A program made the position numbers and the translations under genes. From NCBI RefSeq assembly GCF_014199685.1, contig NZ_JACHNZ010000011.1, forward strand, positions 29,196 through 93,195: a DNA stretch of 64,000 bases, in the 5' to 3' direction. This document shows positions 16,723 through 25,360 of this stretch, piece after piece; position 1 is the first letter of the stretch, and each line of letters opens with the position of its first letter. The DNA is from Sphingosinicella soli. Its GTDB lineage: Bacteria > Pseudomonadota > Alphaproteobacteria > Sphingomonadales > Sphingomonadaceae. Below the pieces are notes generated by a model that saw only the letters and a list, made by a program, of their open reading frames with translations, had not been told where the DNA came from and made no database searches.

Positions 16723-19257
16723 TTACATCCGCAGACCAAGTGTAAGGCCATATTCGGCAGGCCGACCGGTATATCGAACAAAGGTATCGTAAGCCTGGGT
16801 TGCGTTCACCCAATAATACTTGTTGAAAATGTTCTTGCCCCAGAACGACAAACGCCACGTGTCGTCCGCAGAACGTACACCGATGTTGGCATTTACGAGC
16901 GTACGAGCATTGATATCGTAGAGCGAAGCATCAGCGCCGAATGGCTGTGATCCTTGGAGTACCAGAGCCGAGTAGGACTTGGATTGTCCATTCACACCGA
17001 CACCGACGAAGCCAGCGAGTTCCGACGTAATCTCCGTGTCATAGTCGGCCCGGAACGAATATTGGAGCTTCGGCGCGTAAGGTAAACGGACACCCTCGAA
17101 CGAGGCCAACTCCGCCACAAGAACACCGCTTACAGCCTGAGAGCCGATCGCACCGGTGTATTCCTTCACCTTCGCGTCAAGGTAGGTCGCCGAAGCCGTG
17201 AAAGAGAGCCCGCGTGAGGGCCGTGCGCTGATCTCCAACTCGGCGCCCTTGATGGTCGACTTGGGCACGTTGAGCAGCTTGTCGAGCGCACCGAAGATCG
17301 GATCCACGAACTTGGCCCGGGTCTGCTTGTTCTTATAGTCGTAGTAGAAGGCGGCGCCGTTGATCGATAGGCGACTGTCCATCAGCTGCGCCTTGAAGCC
17401 CACTTCATAATCAAGCAACGATTCCTGTTTGACAGGGGCGTAGGCGTCAAAGATGGCACCCGAAAGATGTGGAGCGCTTCCCGCCTTATAACCCTTGGCG
17501 ACGTTCGCGTAGAGGAGGAGATCATCGCTGGGTTTGAAATCGACGCCGACGCTCCATGAAGTGCTATCTTCGTTGAGCTTCGTGAACACGTTGGCAGCGG
17601 TCAGGAACGTCGCTGGATCAACCGGATTATTGGCCGAGGGGTCGCCGAGCACGAGGCCACGCGTATCGAGGATGATCGAACCACCGGGGGCGATCGTCGG
17701 AATCTGGTAGCCGGGGCCGCCATAGAGTCCGCTAAGTGCGCCGTAGAGCGTGTTGAAGAAGTCCGTCAGCGTTACGCCAGGCGTGCCGGCGAAGGTTTGG
17801 TCGGAGGAAAGAATCGGATATTGTGGCAGGTCGCCATTGAAGGCTTCGGACCAGCGCTTCGCCTTCGTCTGGCGGATGCCGCCCTTGAGCTTGATCTGAT
17901 CGTTGACGTCAAACTCGACGTTTCCGAACGCCGCATAGTTCTTCATCTTTTGATCGGTGAAATAGGAGCTCATCACGATACCGTTGACATAGGTCGAACT
18001 CGTATCGGTGTAGGCCAGGTTCGTATCTTCGTAGACGGTGGTGCGCTCGTAATTGGCGCCGATCACCCAGCGAAGACGGTTCGCGGTGTCTCCGGCAAGG
18101 CGGACTTCCTGGGTGAAGGACTTGATCTTGCCCTGATCGTTGCGAAGATCAAGATCGCGCAGCGCGGTGCCACCGCCCTCGGTGGTGTTCCGGAAATCCA
18201 TGTCGATCAGATTTGTCAGCGACGTAAGTGTCGCACCACCGAAATCATAATCCGCGCGCAATATGCCTTGCTTGAACCTGTTGTCCTGCTCAGGCGCGAA
18301 CTCCGGCGTCCAGTCCGCAGCGCGCGCGGTACGCGGCGCATTCGGATAGCTCGCCTGAGGATAGGGCACTGGGCCGCCGGGGGCGGGATTGAACGGCCCA
18401 ATAACGGGCGCCCCGGACACGTCGTTTTGCGGCGTGAAAGCGATCCGCTGCGGCGCCTGCGGATCGTTCTGGTCGCGCCAGGCATTGAGGTTCAACGAGA
18501 CGCTGAGCGCGTCCGTCGGATCCCATTCGAGTATGAGCCGGCCTGCGATATTATCGGCTCTGCCCGATTTGTCGTTGCGCGTGTAGCTATGCTGCCATTC
18601 GTCGCCGTTGACGGCCTTCACCGCAAGGCGTGCCCGCAGCGTATCGGTGATCGGGCCGCTGATGAAACCTGCTGCCTCGAAGGTGTTGAAGCGCCCGTAG
18701 CTGAGTTCGACGCCAGCTTCGAGTTGGTCGGTCGGCTTGGCTGCTACGAAGTTGATCGCGCCGCCGGTCGCATTGTTGCCGAAGAGCGTGCCCTGCGGTC
18801 CCTTCAGGACCTCGACGCGCTCCAGATCGAAGGCCGTCAAGGTGGTCATGACCGGCAGCGGCAATGGCGCCTGATCGATATAGACGGCGACGTCCGGGTA
18901 GGATGCGAGCGAGCTGTCGTAGAAACCAACACCGCGCAGCGTATAGACCGGCGTCGCGTTTGGCGTGGGGGCGAAGGTGAGTCCGGGAACCACCTGCGCC
19001 AGATCGGCGACCGTCGCGATACGCTGATTGGCGAGCGACTGCGCTCCAAGCGCCGTCACGGAGAGGCCGACATCACTGAGATTTTGTTCGCGCTTGTTAG
19101 CTGTGACGACGATGTCTTCATATTGCTCCGTCGCCCCTGCTGCAGCCGGTGCCGCAACATCCGGGGTGGCGCCGGTCACCTGAGCGTGGGACGCGCCGGC
19201 CACGAGCAAGGCTGCGAGCGAAGCACCGATGTGAAGTGTCGTGCGATGAGCGTACAT
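16723..19257 (-). CDS. TonB-dependent outer-membrane receptor, copy 2
   Basis: The chosen ATG at 19257 follows a strong AGGGGGG site and begins a signal peptide ending near ASHAQ; an earlier in-frame start at 19290 would put 11 extra residues before it. The 844-residue receptor has the plug (IVVTANKREQNLSDVG; VEVLKGPQGTLFGNNATG) and a barrel ending LGLRM. It matches copy 1 (6231-8828) closely, including INGAAFYYDYK and FVDPIFGALDKL, but differs in extracellular-loop-like regions such as the stretch around residues 250-320. The two probably import related ligands, for example the substrate and a derivative. An operator copy lies 66 bases upstream. Confidence 0.92.
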   Translation of the reverse strand: MYAHRTTLHIGASLAALLVAGASHAQVTGATPDVAAPAAAGATEQYEDIVVTANKREQNLSDVGLSVTALGAQSLANQRIATVADLAQVVPGLTFAPTPNATPVYTLRGVGFYDSSLASYPDVAVYIDQAPLPLPVMTTLTAFDLERVEVLKGPQGTLFGNNATGGAINFVAAKPTDQLEAGVELSYGRFNTFEAAGFISGPITDTLRARLAVKAVNGDEWQHSYTRNDKSGRADNIAGRLILEWDPTDALSVSLNLNAWRDQNDPQAPQRIAFTPQNDVSGAPVIGPFNPAPGGPVPYPQASYPNAPRTARAADWTPEFAPEQDNRFKQGILRADYDFGGATLTSLTNLIDMDFRNTTEGGGTALRDLDLRNDQGKIKSFTQEVRLAGDTANRLRWVIGANYERTTVYEDTNLAYTDTSSTYVNGIVMSSYFTDQKMKNYAAFGNVEFDVNDQIKLKGGIRQTKAKRWSEAFNGDLPQYPILSSDQTFAGTPGVTLTDFFNTLYGALSGLYGGPGYQIPTIAPGGSIILDTRGLVLGDPSANNPVDPATFLTAANVFTKLNEDSTSWSVGVDFKPSDDLLLYANVAKGYKAGSAPHLSGAIFDAYAPVKQESLLDYEVGFKAQLMDSRLSINGAAFYYDYKNKQTRAKFVDPIFGALDKLLNVPKSTIKGAELEISARPSRGLSFTASATYLDAKVKEYTGAIGSQAVSGVLVAELASFEGVRLPYAPKLQYSFRADYDTEITSELAGFVGVGVNGQSKSYSALVLQGSQPFGADASLYDINARTLVNANIGVRSADDTWRLSFWGKNIFNKYYWVNATQAYDTFVRYTGRPAEYGLTLGLRM

Positions 19258-19322
19258 GCAAATCCCCCCTCTGAATGCGAGCGACTCCATGGCCGCTTCT
19301 CGGTATATGCGTTAAACCACAC

Positions 19323-19336
19323 TGACCATATGGACA
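19323..19336. promoter_or_regulatory. Cluster operator copy 8 (TGACCATATGGACA)
   Basis: 13 of 14 positions match the consensus. Read towards the receptor at 19257 it gives TTGTCC, 17 bases, TAACGC, so the operator overlaps the -35 of a plausible promoter. The surrounding gap (19258-19437) is relatively AT-rich and holds no gene. Confidence 0.65.
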
Positions 19337-19437
19337 ACCTATATTTTAAAATTGCATCGATCAATAGAAATATGTGGCTGGATGGCATCACAGGTCGTTT
19401 CCTCAGGACGATCTTCGCCCTGCACTCCTGGACACGC

Positions 19438-19932
19438 CTAAATCAGCGCACTCAGTGGCGGAACGGCCGATGGGTCTGGCTCAAAGCCCGACATGATACT
19501 CCACGCACGGAGGCGGTCGAGCGGCACTTTCGACCCGCGGGCGACTGCCGCACCGAAGCGGTCAAGGCCCTCACCACCAGCCGCTGCGATAAGATTTGCT
19601 GTAATACTGGTCAGGTTGGAACGCACGTCCTCCAGCTCCTGCGCCTCCATCTCGGGATCGGCCAGCGCCGCCCTGGCGACCACTACCGCCTCTGCGAGCC
19701 GACCGTCCTGCTCGCTCGCGTTCACAGCTCCGGCAATCGCCACGGCATCTTCAAGCAGACGCCGAACGAAACGACGCTGTACCGGTAGCCGTTCACGCAC
19801 CATGCCGAGGCTGGCGATCACCAGGTGAAGTTGTCCCGAGGCCATCTTGTCGGCGGGATCGATCGCGCGGCTGACGGTGTCGGAAAGCGCCTTGATCGCA
19901 GCCTGCAGCTGGAGATCGAGACTGGGAACCAT
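19438..19932 (-). CDS. Small partner protein of APH-type kinase, copy 1
   Basis: 164 residues, predicted mostly alpha-helical, with no signal peptide. It begins MVPSLDLQLQAAIKAL and contains MVRERLP and a C-terminal GFEPDP motif. The same landmarks occur in the protein encoded at 23547-24077, so they are paralogues. Its start overlaps the stop of the upstream kinase gene by one base (TGATG), indicating translational coupling. I do not recognise the family with confidence; its position resembles small DUF6285-like proteins found beside APH-family kinases. A partner or regulatory subunit of the kinase is an inference from the duplicated arrangement. Confidence 0.7.
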   Translation of the reverse strand: MVPSLDLQLQAAIKALSDTVSRAIDPADKMASGQLHLVIASLGMVRERLPVQRRFVRRLLEDAVAIAGAVNASEQDGRLAEAVVVARAALADPEMEAQELEDVRSNLTSITANLIAAAGGEGLDRFGAAVARGSKVPLDRLRAWSIMSGFEPDPSAVPPLSALI

Positions 19933-21179
19933 CAGAGCACCTCCTCAAGCGTCTCACGCATCTGTTCGGCGATGGGATGCGTAATCATGGCGAGCCACGC
20001 GACGACCACGTCTTGATGAGTCTTGCCACCGCGCGCAACGCGATAGCCCGTCCCGCCACAGATCACGACCGACATGAAGCTGACGAGAACCCGGTAATAT
20101 TGCAGCCGCTTGCGATCGACGGACAAACCCGACAGTCGTTCATATTCTTCCAGATACTGGTTGAGCGGCAGGAAGCCGCTCATAAGCTCGTCCTTGCCGT
20201 CTTCGCTCATGTGGCGATAGGCATTGTGCATCGACCAGGCGAGGTCTTGATGGCGATCGCCCAGCAGCGCCAGTTCCCAGTCCAGCCAGCCGGTGATCTG
20301 CGCGGTCTGCTCGTCGAACAGAAAATTGCCGCCGCGACAATCGCCGTGAACGATCGAGACATGATCGAGAGGCGGCGCATTCTTGATCAGCCACTGATAA
20401 GCGAGCTCGACGAGCGGGTCATCCTCCTTGCGATCTTCCTCCCACACGCGCCGCCACCAGTTGACGAGGCGGATCACCGACAGGTTCGAGCCGACCTCGG
20501 CGCCATCGAAATGCGGCAGGCGCGGCGCCAGCTCGGCGCCCGCACGATGAAAACGTCCTACCTGGTCGAGGAACTGGCGCGCCAGCAACGGTCGCAGCTC
20601 GGGGCCGTAGTTGAGGCCGATTCCCGTAACCTGGGTCGATTTCAGGCTGCTCGGGCACGTGACACCGTTCACGAAGCCATAGATGAGCGCCGGATGGGGA
20701 AGACACTCCCCGTCCGCATCCACCCAGTAGCAGGGCGGCACCGGGACGAGACCGTCGAGTGCCTGGATCAGCTCGAATTCGCGCATCCGGCTCGTCTCGA
20801 CGACAGACTCGGGCGGCTCCATCCGCAGAACCATCGGCGTCGATTGCCGCTGATCGCCGGCGGGTCCGTTCCATTCCAGGTCGAATGCCACCTGGATCTT
20901 GGACGCGCCGCCCGTGAGCCAGCGCACGCGCGATAGCGTGAAGTCCTCACCGATGTTGCGGGAAATAAGCCGGCGCGCGCCGGCTTCGAGCTGATCGAGC
21001 GAGATCGGCGAATAGCCAGGCCCCGATCGCAGCCTCATCTTGCGGGTCAGAACCCGGTCCATCTCGGTTTCGACCGGAAACCGTCGCCGGATTTGCTCTA
21101 TGAACTCAGAGGTCGGTGCTGCGCGAGGATCGAGGCCAGCGTCCGGCCGCCGCGTCACGATGCTGTCTGCGTCTGCCAC
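19932..21179 (-). CDS. APH-family phosphotransferase (ACAD10/11 kinase-like), copy 1
   Basis: The 415-residue protein has an aminoglycoside-phosphotransferase/choline-kinase fold: a lysine-bearing N-lobe segment (LTGGASKIQVAFDL), MVLRMEPPE, the catalytic loop HGDCRGGNFLF (H278, D280, N285) and a metal-binding LDWE near D300. It starts at a GTG (21179) preceded by GGGAGG. Members of this subgroup are related to the kinase domain of ACAD10/11, which phosphorylates hydroxyacyl substrates before elimination, so it may phosphorylate a hydroxylated intermediate rather than an antibiotic. It is paired with a small partner gene and duplicated at 24074-25309. No acyl-CoA dehydrogenase gene lies in the window. 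Confidence 0.85.
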   Translation of the reverse strand: MADADSIVTRRPDAGLDPRAAPTSEFIEQIRRRFPVETEMDRVLTRKMRLRSGPGYSPISLDQLEAGARRLISRNIGEDFTLSRVRWLTGGASKIQVAFDLEWNGPAGDQRQSTPMVLRMEPPESVVETSRMREFELIQALDGLVPVPPCYWVDADGECLPHPALIYGFVNGVTCPSSLKSTQVTGIGLNYGPELRPLLARQFLDQVGRFHRAGAELAPRLPHFDGAEVGSNLSVIRLVNWWRRVWEEDRKEDDPLVELAYQWLIKNAPPLDHVSIVHGDCRGGNFLFDEQTAQITGWLDWELALLGDRHQDLAWSMHNAYRHMSEDGKDELMSGFLPLNQYLEEYERLSGLSVDRKRLQYYRVLVSFMSVVICGGTGYRVARGGKTHQDVVVAWLAMITHPIAEQMRETLEEVL

Positions 21180-21261
21180 GTTCGAACCTCCCGTGCGGGT
21201 CGATCGCGATCACCCGCTTGGTTAACAATTGCTCTCATGGCAGGCTCCCGTCAACATAATT

Positions 21262-21275
21262 ACACCAATTGGTCA
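21262..21275. promoter_or_regulatory. Cluster operator copy 9 (ACACCAATTGGTCA)
   Basis: The right arm and ACC of the left arm are conserved, around a central CCAATTGG palindrome. It lies 83 bases upstream of the first kinase start, just beyond the stop of the MDR gene, and so separates two minus-strand operons. Confidence 0.5.
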
Positions 21276-21283
21276 GCACATTC

Positions 21284-22294
21284 TCATTGCGCGACCCCGA
21301 TGACGACCTTGCCGAAATGCGCTGCCGAGCGGAGATGCTCATAGGCGCCGACCGCGTCGTCGAAGGTGAAACGGCGGTCGATCACCGGCTTGATCTTGTT
21401 GGTGACGATCGCACGTTTCATCCCTTCGAACATTTCGCCCGATCCCACCATCAGCCCGCGCACAACCACGCCCCCTGTCAAGATCGGCAGCGGATCGATC
21501 TGCGCAAACGAAAGCACACCGATCATCTGCACCGATCCGCCGCGCGCGGTGGCTGCGATCGACCGGCCGAGCGTTCCCGGCCCGCCGACCTCGACCACCA
21601 TGTCGACGCCCCGTCCGTCGGTCAGCCGGCGCACTTCGCTCGCCCAATCCTCGGTCGTACGGTAATTGATCGTCTCGGCTGCGCCGAGCGCGCGGGCGCG
21701 TGCGAGCTTCTCGTCGCTCGATGATGTCGCGATCACGCGGGCGCCGGCGGCATGCGCGAACTGCAGGGCGAATATCGAGACCCCGCCGGTTCCCAATGTC
21801 AGCACCGTCTGGCCTGCCATGATCGGCTTCATCCCGAACAGTGCGTTCCACGCCGTGACCGCCGCGCAGGGCAGCGTTGCCGCATCCTCGAAGGAAAGCG
21901 CGTCCGGAACGGAAACAAGGCCACGCTCGTCGAAAAGCCGGTACTCGCTCAGCACGCCGTCGATCGATCCGCCGAGCGCGGAAGCAAGATCGGCGTCGGC
22001 GATCTCTCCGCCGGCCCAGCTCTGCATGAATATCCCTGCAACGCGATCGCCGACATTGAAGCGGCGGCACCCCTCCCCGATCGCCACCACCTCGCCTGCT
22101 CCATCGGAAAGCGGCACGATTCCGCTCGCTCCGCCACCGGGATACAGGCCGTCGGCGATCAGCAGGTCACGGTAGTTGAGCGACACAGCCTTGAGCGCGA
22201 CGAGCACCTGGCCGGGCCCCGGCTCCGGCGTCGGGCAATCGATGAGCGTGAGGCTGTCTATGCCTCCCCCCGGGGTAATCATGTAACGGCGCAT
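21284..22294 (-). CDS. Zinc-free alcohol dehydrogenase/quinone-oxidoreductase-type MDR protein
   Basis: About 336 residues; the ATG at 22294 is chosen because GGAGGGG lies just upstream, whereas a longer form would overlap the previous gene. It has the MDR pattern ALKAVSLNYRDLLIADG, DGAGEVVAIGEG, DRVAG, and nucleotide motif LGTGGVSIFALQFA followed by TSSSDEKLARARALGA. It resembles NAD(P)-dependent alcohol dehydrogenases and enoyl reductases of the QOR group, and no structural zinc cysteine cluster is visible. It is the last gene of the long minus-strand operon that starts at 26119. Substrate unknown. Confidence 0.88.
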   Translation of the reverse strand: MRRYMITPGGGIDSLTLIDCPTPEPGPGQVLVALKAVSLNYRDLLIADGLYPGGGASGIVPLSDGAGEVVAIGEGCRRFNVGDRVAGIFMQSWAGGEIADADLASALGGSIDGVLSEYRLFDERGLVSVPDALSFEDAATLPCAAVTAWNALFGMKPIMAGQTVLTLGTGGVSIFALQFAHAAGARVIATSSSDEKLARARALGAAETINYRTTEDWASEVRRLTDGRGVDMVVEVGGPGTLGRSIAATARGGSVQMIGVLSFAQIDPLPILTGGVVVRGLMVGSGEMFEGMKRAIVTNKIKPVIDRRFTFDDAVGAYEHLRSAAHFGKVVIGVAQ

Positions 22295-22317
22295 CCGTCC
22301 CCTCCGTTGCTCACGCA

Positions 22318-22713
22318 TCACGCTGCGGCGGTTTCTCTCGTGTAATCGAAGATGACCTCTTCAGTGGCAAGGAAAGCGCTAATCTTCGACGCTTCGATGA
22401 ACTGCACCTCGTCGGCGGCCAGCGCCGCGCTGGCGGCTTGCCCCTCCGGCGACCCGAGCGCGGCGTTCATCGCCTCAACGCTCTCCCACCAAACCTCGGT
22501 CAGCCCGTCCGGTGGGCTCTTCCAGCCACGCCCTGCGGCGAACGCTTCGATTGCGGGAGACGGCTGTTTGTGGCTCTGTATGTACCGCACGAAACCCATC
22601 GCGTTCGCGTGCTGCTTCACCAGCGCGCCATGTTCGACCAGCCAACGCCGCGTAAACGCCGCATCGGTCATCCCGTCCTTCTTCCACACCTCGACCACCA
22701 TCTTGATCATCAT
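22318..22713 (-). CDS. EthD-like dimeric alpha/beta-barrel protein
   Basis: A 131-residue single-domain protein beginning MMIKMVVEVWKKDGM, followed by FTRRWLVEHGALVKQH and a central EVWWESVEAM strand-helix. This is the EthD/ferredoxin-like fold pattern. Proteins of this type are associated with oxidative degradation pathways but few have proven catalytic roles. It lies between the SDR at 22738 and the MDR gene in the same operon. Related proteins occur at 8882 and 36004 in the window. Confidence 0.75.
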   Translation of the reverse strand: MMIKMVVEVWKKDGMTDAAFTRRWLVEHGALVKQHANAMGFVRYIQSHKQPSPAIEAFAAGRGWKSPPDGLTEVWWESVEAMNAALGSPEGQAASAALAADEVQFIEASKISAFLATEEVIFDYTRETAAA

Positions 22714-22737
22714 CTGCTCCCTGATTGCAGGTCGTTA

Positions 22738-23550
22738 TCAGGCTTCGCCGAAGAAGCGGCGAGCATCCGAATAGGTCGGCAGATGCGCGGTTGTACCGCC
22801 ATCGGCGCGGATCACCTGTCCGTTCAGGTAGCGGGCATCGTCGGAGGCGAGGAATGCCACGATCGCGGCGATGTCCTCGGGTTCGCCGAGGAACGGCGTC
22901 AGCGTCGCATCCTCGTTGAGTTTGACCAACGCCTCCGGGATGAAGCTGCGCAGCAGCGGCGTGCTGATCATGGATGGCGCCACCGCATTGCACCGCACGC
23001 CCCTCTTGCCGAATGCGGTCGCGACATACTCCGTCAGCATGTTGATCCCGGCCTTCGACACGCCATAGGCCGGCTGCCGGTTGAATGCGCCGACGCCATA
23101 CATCGACGAGGTATTGATGATGCTGCCGCCACCGGTCTTCAGCATCTCGATCACGCCGTATCGGCAGCCGAGCATCGTTCCTCGCAGCGTCCCTTCCATC
23201 ACCTTGTCCCACATCGCAGTCGGGATGGTAAGGATATCGACGTCGGCCTCGAGCACCTCGATCGGCACATAGGCGGCATTGTTGTGGAGAATATCGAGCC
23301 GACCATGTTTGGCCGCGACACCTTCGATTGCCGCTTTGATGCTCTCTTCGACGGTGATGTCGCAATAGATGGCTTCCACCGTGCCGCCAGCATCGCTGAT
23401 CTCGGCAACGACCTGCGCTGCGCTTTCCATGTTGATGTCGGCGATCGTGACCACCGCACCATCCGCCGCCATCCGGATCGCGCACGCGCGGCCGATGCCC
23501 GACGCTGCGCCCGTGATCATCGCGACCTTGCCCGAAAGTTTGCCCATCAT
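22738..23550 (-). CDS. Classical short-chain dehydrogenase/reductase
   Basis: A 270-residue SDR with TGAASGIG, ADIN (NAD preference), NNAA, catalytic serine in NTSSMYGVG, the YGVSK pair and ADGGTTAHLP. An insertion of about ten residues (EADVDILTIPTA) follows the NNAA strand and makes it longer than its neighbours. Its start overlaps the stop of the small kinase-partner gene by 4 bases, so alcohol oxidation is translationally linked to the kinase pair. Substrate unknown. Confidence 0.88.
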   Translation of the reverse strand: MMGKLSGKVAMITGAASGIGRACAIRMAADGAVVTIADINMESAAQVVAEISDAGGTVEAIYCDITVEESIKAAIEGVAAKHGRLDILHNNAAYVPIEVLEADVDILTIPTAMWDKVMEGTLRGTMLGCRYGVIEMLKTGGGSIINTSSMYGVGAFNRQPAYGVSKAGINMLTEYVATAFGKRGVRCNAVAPSMISTPLLRSFIPEALVKLNEDATLTPFLGEPEDIAAIVAFLASDDARYLNGQVIRADGGTTAHLPTYSDARRFFGEA

Positions 23551-24077
23551 CGCACTCCTGTTCGTTGTACGCCGACCGTTCCGGTCAGCAATGCCACCAC
23601 CTCGGGCACCTCATCAGGATCCGGCTCAAAGCCCGCCGACTTGCTCCATGCGCGCGCCAGATCGAGCGCCGGCCGCGATGCCTCGACGATCGTTCGCATG
23701 AGCGCGGTCTCGCTGCCGTCATCCGCTTCGCGCACCGCCATACTCACCGCCGACAGAACGGCGCGCGTTGCGGCAGTGCGGGCGCCGGGTGCCGGCCGCG
23801 CCTCATCGAGCAAGGCCGCACCGTCACCGATCGCCTGTTCAAGCACGGCGGACGAGACCTCAGCGACGGTCGCGCGTCCAAGCGCGATCGCGTTGGCGAG
23901 GTCCTGCCACTCGCGAAGCCCCGCCAGCGGAAGCCTCTCGCGCACCATGGAGAGCGTCGCGATTGACAGGCCGAGCTGTTCGATCGCCATGCGATGGGCC
24001 GGGTCGACCGCCGGCATTACCGTGTCCTTGAGTGCCTTGATGACGACCTGCAGTTGAAGATCGAGGTCGGGGATCAT
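23547..24077 (-). CDS. Small partner protein of APH-type kinase, copy 2
   Basis: 176 residues from the ATG at 24077, which overlaps the kinase stop by 4 bases (ATGA). It starts MIPDLDLQLQVVIKAL and contains MVRERLPL and GFEPDPDEVP, the same landmarks as copy 1 at 19438-19932. The middle section (residues 60-130) has diverged and is alanine-rich and helical. No catalytic motif is recognised. Consistent coupling to a kinase in both copies suggests that the two proteins act together. Confidence 0.7.
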   Translation of the reverse strand: MIPDLDLQLQVVIKALKDTVMPAVDPAHRMAIEQLGLSIATLSMVRERLPLAGLREWQDLANAIALGRATVAEVSSAVLEQAIGDGAALLDEARPAPGARTAATRAVLSAVSMAVREADDGSETALMRTIVEASRPALDLARAWSKSAGFEPDPDEVPEVVALLTGTVGVQRTGVR

Positions 24078-25309
24078 CGCAGCACCTCCGCAAGCGAGTC
24101 GCGGAGCTTGCCCGCGATGACATTGCCGATCATCGACAACCAGCCGACGACGACATCTTGGTGCGTCTTGCCGCCGCGCGCGACACGCGCCGCAGTGGCC
24201 AGCATGTGCACGCAAGAGGTGAAGTCGTTGAAGATGCGGTAATAGCGTAGCCGCACCGGATCGATCGACAGCCCTGCAGCCGCCTTGTAGCGCCGATGCA
24301 ACTCCTCGACGGGCAGCAGGCCGGAGGCAAGGAAAGTCTGCCCGTCCTCATGATAATGGCCGAAATGCACGCCGGTGGTCCAGGTCAGATCCTGATGGCG
24401 ATCACCCAGCACCGCAAGCTCCCAGTCGAGCCATGCGGTAATCCGCCGGCTCTCCTCGTCGAACAGGAAATTACCCGCCCGGAAATCGCCGTGGACGAGC
24501 GAGACATGGTCGAGCGGCGGCGCATTCGCGATCAGCCAGCGCGCAGCGACATCGACCAGCGGCAGTTCCTCCGGCCGGTCCTCGTCCCACACGCGCCGCC
24601 ACCACGCGATCTGTCGCAGGACGCTCGCGTTGGAGCCAACCTCGGCCTGCTCGAAGCTCTGCAACGTCGCCAGTCGCGCGGGGTCTATGGTGTGGATCGC
24701 CGCGAGGTGATCGACGAATTGCTCGGCAAGGATCTGCCGCAGTTCCGGCCCGAAATTGGTGCCGATCCCTGTCACCTGCGTCGATGGCCGCGCCGCGGGC
24801 TTGGTCGTGCCTGCCGCAAATCCGTAGATCAGCGCCGGATGAGGTAGGCAGCCGCCCTCCGCATCGACCCAATAGCAAGGCGGCACCGGCACGACATCGC
24901 CCGCGACCCCAAGTATTTCGAACTCGCGCAGCCGGCTCGTCTCGACGATCGCCTCGGGAGGCTCCATCCGCAGCACCATCGGCTCTGTCCGGAACGGACC
25001 CTCGCCGGACTTGCCCGCCCAGTCGAGATCGAACGCCATCTGCAGCTTCGATGCCCCGCCTGCCAGCCAGCGTGGATTGCGGATCGAGAAGCGGTCGCCG
25101 ATGTCGGCGCGGATCAGCGCCGCGACGCCGTCGACCAGTTCGTCGAGCGACACCGGTGCATATTCAGGCCCGCCCCGCCCGCGCAGTTTGCGCGTCAGTA
25201 CCCGGTCGATCTCCGCCTCGACTGGATAGGCCGCACGGATGCGGGCGATGAACGCCTCATCCGGCTCAGCCCGTGAGTCAGAGTCTGACAATCCTGCCAT
25301 CGAGGTCAT
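24074..25309 (-). CDS. APH-family phosphotransferase (ACAD10/11 kinase-like), copy 2
   Basis: The 411-residue protein is a paralogue of the kinase at 19932-21179, sharing VLTRKLR, LAGGASKLQMAFDL, MVLRMEPPE, CYWVDAEG and the catalytic loop HGDFRAGNFLF followed by LDWELAVLGDRHQDL. All expected kinase residues are present. It would phosphorylate a hydroxyl group with ATP; the substrate may differ from copy 1, since the region after the LDWE motif differs. It lies 51 bases downstream of the SDR at 25361 and is followed by its small partner, an SDR, EthD and an MDR gene. Confidence 0.85.
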   Translation of the reverse strand: MTSMAGLSDSDSRAEPDEAFIARIRAAYPVEAEIDRVLTRKLRGRGGPEYAPVSLDELVDGVAALIRADIGDRFSIRNPRWLAGGASKLQMAFDLDWAGKSGEGPFRTEPMVLRMEPPEAIVETSRLREFEILGVAGDVVPVPPCYWVDAEGGCLPHPALIYGFAAGTTKPAARPSTQVTGIGTNFGPELRQILAEQFVDHLAAIHTIDPARLATLQSFEQAEVGSNASVLRQIAWWRRVWDEDRPEELPLVDVAARWLIANAPPLDHVSLVHGDFRAGNFLFDEESRRITAWLDWELAVLGDRHQDLTWTTGVHFGHYHEDGQTFLASGLLPVEELHRRYKAAAGLSIDPVRLRYYRIFNDFTSCVHMLATAARVARGGKTHQDVVVGWLSMIGNVIAGKLRDSLAEVLR

Positions 25310-25360
25310 CCGTTCACGTCCTTTTGTCCGATCATGCGATCGGATCGCTTGCCGGAGATT

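Noticed and set aside
17797..19788. 663-codon plus-strand frame opposite the second TonB receptor
   Set aside because: It spans the receptor gene, its promoter and part of the next gene; the minus-strand receptor is unambiguous.
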